Assembly: GCA_964586025.1 (NCBI GenBank)
Contig: CAZPGF010000032.1
Coordinates: 1-27,025, forward strand
Direction of reading: 5' to 3'
Length of the DNA: 27,025 nucleotides
DNA from: JACKGW01 sp964586025
GTDB lineage: Bacteria; Planctomycetota; PLA2; JAEUHO01
Shown piece after piece: positions 22,070-27,025 of this stretch. The notes under the pieces are model-generated. The model was not told the DNA's origin. It saw only the letters and a list, made by a program, of their open reading frames with translations, and ran no database searches. Each line of letters begins with the position of its first letter. The stretch's first letter is position 1. The translations under genes and the position numbers were made by a program.

Positions 22070-22909
22070 ATGTGCGTGAACCCCGAATCGATGGTCCGTG
22101 CGCCGGACCTCTACGCCTACCCGCAGGTGTACGGCGCCATCCGGGCGCCCGATCCCGACCTGCTCGAGGGGGTGTTCCGCCTCATACGGCTTCACCTCGG
22201 ACGCGAGCCCGCTGACGACTCCGAGCCGCTGCGCGTGCTGGATCCGGCGTGCGGACCCGGCAACTGGCTCGAACCGTTCGCCGTCCGCGGCCATCACGTT
22301 GCGGGGAACGATCTCTCCGTGGAGATGGTCGAGGGCGCGCGACACCGCCTCGCGGACGTCGCGCGTTCATTCGAGGTCGTCCGCGGCGACATGCGGACGC
22401 TCGCTCTGTCCAGCGGGCCGTTCGACGTGGCGCTCGAGATCGCGGGCAGCACCGGCATCCTCGAGACGAGCGAGGACCTCGACGCGCTGTTCGACGGCGT
22501 CGCACGTCATCTGCGTCCCGGCGGCCTGTTCCTCGTGACGGTGTTTCTCGATCAACGGGGCGAGGGGCCGTCTGCTCGCCTGCCTCGAACGACCCACGAG
22601 AGCGCCTGGCTGCCGGTTCGACTTCCCAACGGCACCTGCGGCGAGGCACGCGCGCGTTACGAACACCTCGGTTGGCGCGCGGATCCGCCCGCCGCACGGA
22701 TGCGTCGCACCGTGGAGATGCGCGACCTGCCAGGCCATCCTCGCGAGGTCGTCGAGGAGTACACGCTGCGCGCCTGGCCCCGCGAGGACCTGCTGGACCG
22801 CATCGACTCTCGTGGTGCCTACGAGATCGTCGAGACGGACGCTCTGGGCGGCGACGAGCCCGGCGACTCGCTCGGCGAGAGCACGTTCGTGCTGCGTCGG
22901 CGGAGTTGA
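22070..22909 (+). CDS. Class I SAM-dependent methyltransferase
   Basis: A protein of about 279 residues with a Rossmann-type SAM-binding fold. VLDPACGPGNWLEPFAVRGHHVAGNDLS (motif I and the acidic end of strand 2, about residues 55-82) is followed by MVEGARHRL, VVRGDMRTLAL (motif II), the FDVALEI strand and LRPGGLFLVTVFLD, all usual for small-molecule methyltransferases of the UbiE/methyltransferase-25 type. The substrate is unknown. The start is uncertain: ATG at 22070 sits directly after GAGGAG, whereas GTG at 22076 has this ribosome site at the better distance of 6 nt. Neighbours are a thioesterase before and an acyl-ACP desaturase after a 181-bp gap that holds no gene. Confidence 0.85.
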   Translation: MCVNPESMVRAPDLYAYPQVYGAIRAPDPDLLEGVFRLIRLHLGREPADDSEPLRVLDPACGPGNWLEPFAVRGHHVAGNDLSVEMVEGARHRLADVARSFEVVRGDMRTLALSSGPFDVALEIAGSTGILETSEDLDALFDGVARHLRPGGLFLVTVFLDQRGEGPSARLPRTTHESAWLPVRLPNGTCGEARARYEHLGWRADPPAARMRRTVEMRDLPGHPREVVEEYTLRAWPREDLLDRIDSRGAYEIVETDALGGDEPGDSLGESTFVLRRRS

Positions 22910-23090
22910 TCGGGGCTCGCTTAGGTCGGGCCCGAGGCGCGGAATCCGCGGGACGACGCGACATCGCGCGCCCGCTCGGCGATCATCCGAGCGATTTCCC
23001 GACGGGCCCCACCGTCGCCCGACGTAGGCTGATGGTTCGACTGCCCGTCGCCGTGTCCCCGAACGGCCCACCTTCGAATCGAGGTTCCGG

Positions 23091-24092
23091 ATGGCCGTTC
23101 AAGCTCTCAAAAGCGATCCCGCGCGCCTCCGTGTCGTCGCAGATCTGCTGCCGCACCTCGACGAGCAGTTGGAGGGGCTGCGAAGCGTCGAGGCGTGTTG
23201 GCAGCCGTCCGATTTCCTGCCGGACTTCGGCGGCCCCACCTGGCGCGAGGATCTCGACAGCTTGCGCGAGGAAGCCGGGCGACTCGAGGACGAGATGCTC
23301 GTCGTGCTCGTCGGCAACGTCGTGACCGAGGAGGCGCTGCCTTCCTACCAGGCCGCGTTGAACCGCTTCGGAGGCATGACCGATGGGACCGGCACCGATC
23401 CGCACGCGTGGGCGCGGTGGAGCCGCGCGTGGACCGCCGAGGAGAAGCGTCACGGCGACGTGACGCGTGCGTACCTCTATCTCGGCGGTCGCGTCAACAT
23501 GCGCGAGGTCGAGCGCACCATCCAGCGGCTGCTCCGCAACGGCTTCGACACGGGAGCGGACGGCGATCCGTACCGCGGGCTCGCCTACGCATCGATCCAG
23601 GAACACGCGACCAAGACCGCGTGGAACCAACTCGGCCGCGTCGTGCGCCGCGTCGGCGCAGACCGCCTGCACAAGATGTGCGGGTTGATCGCCGCCGAGG
23701 AGGCCCGCCACGAACGCATCTACCGTCGCATGCTCCTCGGCGTGCTCGAGCGCGATCCGGACGCGGCGATCCACGCGCTCCACGACGTGCTCGGTCACGT
23801 CGCGATGCCCGCACGCCTGATGTGCGACGGCGACGCGCCGACCCTGTTCGCGCGATTCGCCGAGGTCGGCTCGCGCCTGGGCGTGTACGGACTCCGGGAC
23901 TACGCCGACAACGTGGCCGGGTTCGTCGAAGAGTTCGGCCTCGCCCGACTCGGTGGGATCGGCCCGGACGCCGAGCGCCATCGGGACGCGATCTGCTCGA
24001 TCCCGGAGCGCTACCGACGCCAGGCCGAGCACATGGACCGCAAGCGTCACTACCCGACGTCGTTCGATTGGATTCACGGTCGACGGGTATAG
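23091..24092 (+). CDS. Acyl-ACP desaturase, plant stearoyl-ACP desaturase type
   Basis: A 333-residue soluble ferritin-like di-iron enzyme that introduces a double bond into acyl chains bound to acyl carrier protein, using oxygen and reduced ferredoxin. Iron ligands match those of castor stearoyl-ACP desaturase: a Glu in TEEALPSY (80/81), Glu118 and His121 in AWTAEEKRHGD, Glu171 in SIQEHAT, and Glu204 and His207 in AAEEARHE. The surrounding text (YLYLGGRVNMREVERTIQRLL) is also close to the plant enzyme. The ATG at 23091 has GAGG 6 nt upstream. The enzyme is soluble, unlike the membrane desaturases more common in bacteria. It is oxygen dependent, so the organism probably meets oxygen. Position of the double bond cannot be predicted. 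Confidence 0.93.
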   Translation: MAVQALKSDPARLRVVADLLPHLDEQLEGLRSVEACWQPSDFLPDFGGPTWREDLDSLREEAGRLEDEMLVVLVGNVVTEEALPSYQAALNRFGGMTDGTGTDPHAWARWSRAWTAEEKRHGDVTRAYLYLGGRVNMREVERTIQRLLRNGFDTGADGDPYRGLAYASIQEHATKTAWNQLGRVVRRVGADRLHKMCGLIAAEEARHERIYRRMLLGVLERDPDAAIHALHDVLGHVAMPARLMCDGDAPTLFARFAEVGSRLGVYGLRDYADNVAGFVEEFGLARLGGIGPDAERHRDAICSIPERYRRQAEHMDRKRHYPTSFDWIHGRRV

Positions 24093-24137
24093 TGCGCCCT
24101 CGCGGCGCGGGTGACCGCGGCGCGTGCGGAGGCACCC

Positions 24138-24578
24138 ATGGCCGGACTACCCCGCCCCGTCGGGCATCACACCGTCACACCGGGCTTTGCCGTCTCGGGC
24201 GTTGCGCGCGTGATCACGTTCCTCGAGCGCGCGTTCGGCGGTCGCGTCACCGAGAAGTACGAGCTGCCCGGCGGCGTGATCGGCCATGCCGAGGTGCTCC
24301 TCGGCGATTCGATCGTGATGATGGGCGAGGCCGGTTCGGGACACGAAGCACGGCCCGGCTCCTTCAGCCTCTACGTCGACGACGGGCCGACGGTCGACGC
24401 GACCTACGCGCGCGCGCTCGCCGAAGGGGCCGTCGTCCTGCGGCCGCCCGCCGACCAGTTCTACGGCTATCGTTCCGCGACCGTGCAGGATCCCGGCGGC
24501 AACCAGTGGACGATCTGCGCCGTGGTCGAGCGCCTCACGCCGGACGAGATCGCCCGACGCATGGCGTCGTTCTCCTAG
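24138..24578 (+). CDS. VOC-superfamily protein, PhnB/glyoxalase-like
   Basis: A 146-residue protein of the vicinal oxygen chelate superfamily, with the PhnB-like pattern: FAVSGVARVITFLERAFGG, GHAEVLLGDSIVMMGEA, FSLYVDDGPTVDATYARALAEGA and QDPGGNQWTIC. Members are small metal-dependent lyases, isomerases or binding proteins, and function cannot be deduced from the fold. The ATG at 24138 is preferred over a GTG at 24111 because GGAGG precedes it by 5 nt. It follows the desaturase by 45 bp on the same strand, and converges with the DoxX gene 24 bp later. Confidence 0.85.
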   Translation: MAGLPRPVGHHTVTPGFAVSGVARVITFLERAFGGRVTEKYELPGGVIGHAEVLLGDSIVMMGEAGSGHEARPGSFSLYVDDGPTVDATYARALAEGAVVLRPPADQFYGYRSATVQDPGGNQWTICAVVERLTPDEIARRMASFS

Positions 24579-24602
24579 AGGAGGGCCGGGTCCGGGGCGC
24601 GC

Positions 24603-25058
24603 CTACGCCTTGATCCTGCGCGCGCGCCACAGCCGGTCGATGCAGAGCAGCCCCGCACCCGTGAACACGAGGTGGGAGAACAGGAAGCGAAGCACGATGG
24701 CGGGTCCGCCGCCGTTGACGATGGGGAACGCGCGTTCGGCGAAAGCACCGTCGACGTTCCACGAGAACGGCGGGTCGAAGACCTTCCCATGAAACTGGAA
24801 GTACGCGACAGCCATCGTTCCCGAGGCGAGGAGCGCCGCGACGCGAGTCAGCAGGCCGAGCGCGATCAGGGTACCGCAGGTGAACTCGATCAGACCGCCC
24901 CACCACATCTGGGTCCCCGCCTCGACGGGCGAGTGTCCCTTGAAGACGCCGAACAACTTGACCATGCCGTGCACGGCGAAGACCGCGCCCGCGACGATCC
25001 GAAGGAGCGCGTGGGTCGTGCCCGTGGTGCGACGGGCGGGGGAAATGGATTCGGACAG
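24603..25058 (-). CDS. DoxX-family membrane protein
   Basis: A small inner-membrane protein with four hydrophobic segments: ALLRIVAGAVFAVHGMVKLFG, LIEFTCGTLIALGLLTRVAALL, ASGTMAVAYFQFHG, and VLRFLFSHLVFTGAGLLCID. The first segment with HGMVKLFG and the acidic FSWNVDGAFAERA loop are typical of the DoxX family; members have been linked to redox or sulfur metabolism, but the role is generally unclear. The start is uncertain. No ATG lies before the first membrane segment nearby. A CTG at 25058 with GGAG 5 nt upstream gives MSESISPARR and a normal length of 151 residues. ATG at 25199 would add a Pro/Arg-rich leader of 47 residues. Confidence 0.82.
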   Translation of the reverse strand: MSESISPARRTTGTTHALLRIVAGAVFAVHGMVKLFGVFKGHSPVEAGTQMWWGGLIEFTCGTLIALGLLTRVAALLASGTMAVAYFQFHGKVFDPPFSWNVDGAFAERAFPIVNGGGPAIVLRFLFSHLVFTGAGLLCIDRLWRARRIKA

Positions 25059-25241
25059 GGTTCTCCGAGCCCCCCGGGCCGATGCGTCCCGCCGAACCGG
25101 CGGGGCGAGGGGGAACGTACCGCATCCGGGGGGCGTCCTTCGGCCGATCGGGCCCGGCCCCGAGGGAGGTCGCGAAACCTGGATCGCGGCCCCGATCATG
25201 CGGCCCGGATCATGGCGCCGGTCCGGCGCGGAGGGTGGTCC

Positions 25242-25907
25242 ATGCGAGTCGTCGTAGTCGGTGCGCGCGCCGACGGGTTCGCGCCCATGGTGGTCGAGAC
25301 GATCGAGGATCACACGGCGCACGAGGTCGTCGGGTACCTCGACGAGACGCCGGGGATGGCCGGAACCATCCTTCTCGGGAGACCCGTGTTCGGTCCGCCG
25401 AGCGACGTGAGACGCGCGATCGATGCGGGCGCCGAAGGCGTCGTGTTTGCCATCGGCCACGGCCCGGCGCGGGCGCGGATTGCCCCGGGCCTCGTCGCGG
25501 CGGGTCTCCCGCTCGTGACGGTGATCGGTCCGGGCGCGGTCGTCGCGCGCTCGGCGCGCCTCGGTGCCGGCGTGTTCGTGGGGACGAACGCCGTCGTCGG
25601 CACGGAGACCCATCTCGGGGATCTCGCCATCGTCCTGTCTCTCTCGTGCGTCGGCCATCACGCACGTGTCGGTCACGCGGCGACGCTCTCCGGTGGAGTC
25701 CTGCTCGGTGGGCGCGCGTCGGTCGGCGCGCGCTGCCTGGTCGGCCTCGGTGCGAAGGTCATGTCCGACGTCGTCGTCGGCGACGACGTGACGATCGGCG
25801 CCGGAGCCCTGGTGACACGCGACGTGCCGCGTGGCGTTCGCGTCGCCGGTGTGCCGGCGCGCCCGCTGGACGACCCGCCCGGCGTCGTCAGTCCGTCACT
25901 GCCCTGA
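25242..25907 (+). CDS. NeuD/PglD-type sugar O/N-acyltransferase
   Basis: A 221-residue two-domain protein. Residues 1-75 form a small Rossmann-like domain (MRVVVVGARADG, VVGYLDETP, VVFAIGHGPARARI). Residues about 100-215 are a left-handed beta-helix of hexapeptide repeats (GAGVFVGTNAVVG, CVGHHARVGHAATLSGGVLLGG, GDDVTIGAGALVTRDVP, GVPARP). HH in the CVGHHARVGH segment is the place of the general-base histidine in PglD. Family members acetylate nucleotide-sugars or sialic acid for surface glycans. The ATG at 25242 follows GGAGGGTGG. It overlaps the GT2 gene tail to tail by 20 bp (25888-25907), which supports a shared role in glycan assembly without proving it. Confidence 0.88.
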   Translation: MRVVVVGARADGFAPMVVETIEDHTAHEVVGYLDETPGMAGTILLGRPVFGPPSDVRRAIDAGAEGVVFAIGHGPARARIAPGLVAAGLPLVTVIGPGAVVARSARLGAGVFVGTNAVVGTETHLGDLAIVLSLSCVGHHARVGHAATLSGGVLLGGRASVGARCLVGLGAKVMSDVVVGDDVTIGAGALVTRDVPRGVRVAGVPARPLDDPPGVVSPSLP

Positions 25908-27015
25908 CGTCGTCCCGACGGTGCCGCCAGAGGTCGTGCGCCGCTCGCCAACGCCCTTTCAACGCGTGGCGCACGAGGCGACGCCAGCGAAAAGGACGAC
26001 GATGTGCGCCCGCAACGAACGCGTCGTGCAGGTGAGGGAGGGATGACGGCAGGAACGGCGCGAGCTGTGCGAACAGCGCAGCACGACGAGTCCGATGCTC
26101 GTCGGGATCGCCGTTCGGACAGAACAGGTACGTCGCGAACCCGCGCACCTCGCGGCCGTGCGCCCCGCCCGCGGCAAGGCACTCTTCGAGTCGGCGCGCC
26201 GCGTCGAAGGCGGCCGTCGCATCCTCACCGTGGGCCGAACGAAGAAATGCCTCGAGGGCGACGAACGCATCATGCCGGCTCGCGAGACGCTCGCCCGAAC
26301 GCGGTTCGATTCCGATCGCCGAGCGCTCCTCGTAGCTCGCATGCACGGCCGACGAGAGGCGATCGAGGAGACTCAGTCCATCCTTCTGCAACGCCGTGGA
26401 GTGCGAGGTGCGATGCAATCGATAGGCGCATGTCGACGACGGAATCCGTGCCAACGGAGCGGTTCGACCGAGCCGCAGGTAAAGCGACCAGTCGGGGGCC
26501 GGCTCGGGCGTCCACCCTCCGGCCGAACCGAGCGCGTCCCGTCGGAACAGCACCGCCGAGGGCGAGACGATGGGGCACGCGAACGGCCAACTCGCCCATG
26601 GATCGAAGCGCTGGGCCCCGCCGCGTCGGATCACGTGGACCGGTCGCTCGCGCTCGCGGAACGACGACGTCGTCGCCGCCGCGGCGGGAGCCTCCGGAAT
26701 CGCCTCGAGGGCGTCAGCGAGTCGTGCGAGGTGATCCGGGTGCCAGACGTCGTCCTGGTCGAGGAACGCGACGAATGGCGACTCGACGGCGAGGAACCCG
26801 GTGCGGCGAGCATGACGCTTGGCGAGGCTCGGTGTCAGCTCGACGCGGCCGCCGTATGCCCGGACGCGATCGGGACCGTCGTCGGTGGAGCCGTCATCGA
26901 CCACCAAGACGCGTCCGATCGGTGCGGACTGCGCGAGGACTCCCCGCAGCGTCTCGTCGATCCACGCGCCGCCGTCGAACAGGGGGATGACGACGTCGAT
27001 CGCCATCGGCGGCAT
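25888..27015 (-). CDS. Family 2 glycosyltransferase
   Basis: A 375-residue GT2 enzyme. The GT-A core begins IDVVIPLFDGGAWIDETL (residues 6-23), followed by VLVVDDGSTDDG, the nucleotide-sugar-binding loop, and FVAFLDQDDVWHPDHL with the metal-binding DQDD at 86-89. A second half (SAVLFRRDALGSAGGW, APDWSLYLRLG) holds the acceptor-binding and catalytic Asp region. No membrane segments are visible, so it is probably cytoplasmic or membrane-associated. The remainder (residues 215-375) is Arg- and Ala-rich with no recognised domain. The ATG at 27015 starts MPPMAIDVV; the second ATG at 27006 is equally possible. The 5' neighbour lies outside the window. Confidence 0.9.
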   Translation of the reverse strand: MPPMAIDVVIPLFDGGAWIDETLRGVLAQSAPIGRVLVVDDGSTDDGPDRVRAYGGRVELTPSLAKRHARRTGFLAVESPFVAFLDQDDVWHPDHLARLADALEAIPEAPAAAATTSSFRERERPVHVIRRGGAQRFDPWASWPFACPIVSPSAVLFRRDALGSAGGWTPEPAPDWSLYLRLGRTAPLARIPSSTCAYRLHRTSHSTALQKDGLSLLDRLSSAVHASYEERSAIGIEPRSGERLASRHDAFVALEAFLRSAHGEDATAAFDAARRLEECLAAGGAHGREVRGFATYLFCPNGDPDEHRTRRAALFAQLAPFLPSSLPHLHDAFVAGAHRRPFRWRRLVRHALKGRWRAAHDLWRHRRDDVRAVTD

Positions 27016-27025
27016 TCTACCACAG

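Noticed and set aside
1..27025. Mobile elements, CRISPR arrays, toxin-antitoxin or defence genes
   Set aside because: No transposase, integrase, spaced repeats or terminal inverted repeats were seen; gene content is housekeeping and metabolic, and composition appears uniform.

Overview
This 27 kb stretch is a very GC-rich, densely coding bacterial chromosome segment. It shows no mobile elements, CRISPR arrays or phage genes. Lipobox lipoproteins, a TonB-dependent receptor and a MurE with the DNPR motif indicate a diderm (Gram-negative-type) cell with meso-diaminopimelate peptidoglycan. The high GC, the style of the repeat lipoprotein and the LysM-like module are compatible with a GC-rich Planctomycetota lineage. 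Other diderm phyla cannot be excluded from sequence reading alone.

Left third (1-9897, minus strand): the division and cell wall (dcw) cluster, transcribed right to left as mraZ-rsmH-ftsL-like-ftsI-murE-murF-mraY-ftsW-murG. murG runs off the left edge. Six of the eight junctions overlap as ATGA or TGATG, so the genes are probably one translationally coupled transcription unit. In front of mraZ lie three direct repeats with an exact 10-bp period that overlap the best candidate promoter, a plausible MraZ autoregulatory operator. The most striking feature is MraY, which carries about 110 extra residues in a periplasmic loop. These contain a recognisable LysM-like (glycan-binding) pattern. FtsI has KTA in place of the usual KTG active-site motif.

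Middle (10.2-18.4 kb): on the plus strand, the small SRP RNA gene, whose 3' half is antisense to the end of a minus-strand EamA transporter gene. Then, on the minus strand, come tRNA-Ser(GGA) with its own promoter, a large repeat-type lipoprotein, a two-gene 2-oxoacid:ferredoxin oxidoreductase operon (gamma-alpha fusion plus beta), and an FGGY sugar kinase overlapped by a tandem-FKBP lipoprotein.

Right (18.5-27.0 kb): a GAF-like protein (+), a TonB-dependent receptor (-), then a plus-strand run of a PaaI-type thioesterase, a SAM methyltransferase, a plant-type acyl-ACP desaturase and a VOC protein. The first three suggest lipid or acyl-chain modification. The window ends with a DoxX membrane protein (-), a NeuD/PglD-type acyltransferase (+) and a family 2 glycosyltransferase (-). 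The last two overlap tail to tail and suggest surface glycan synthesis.
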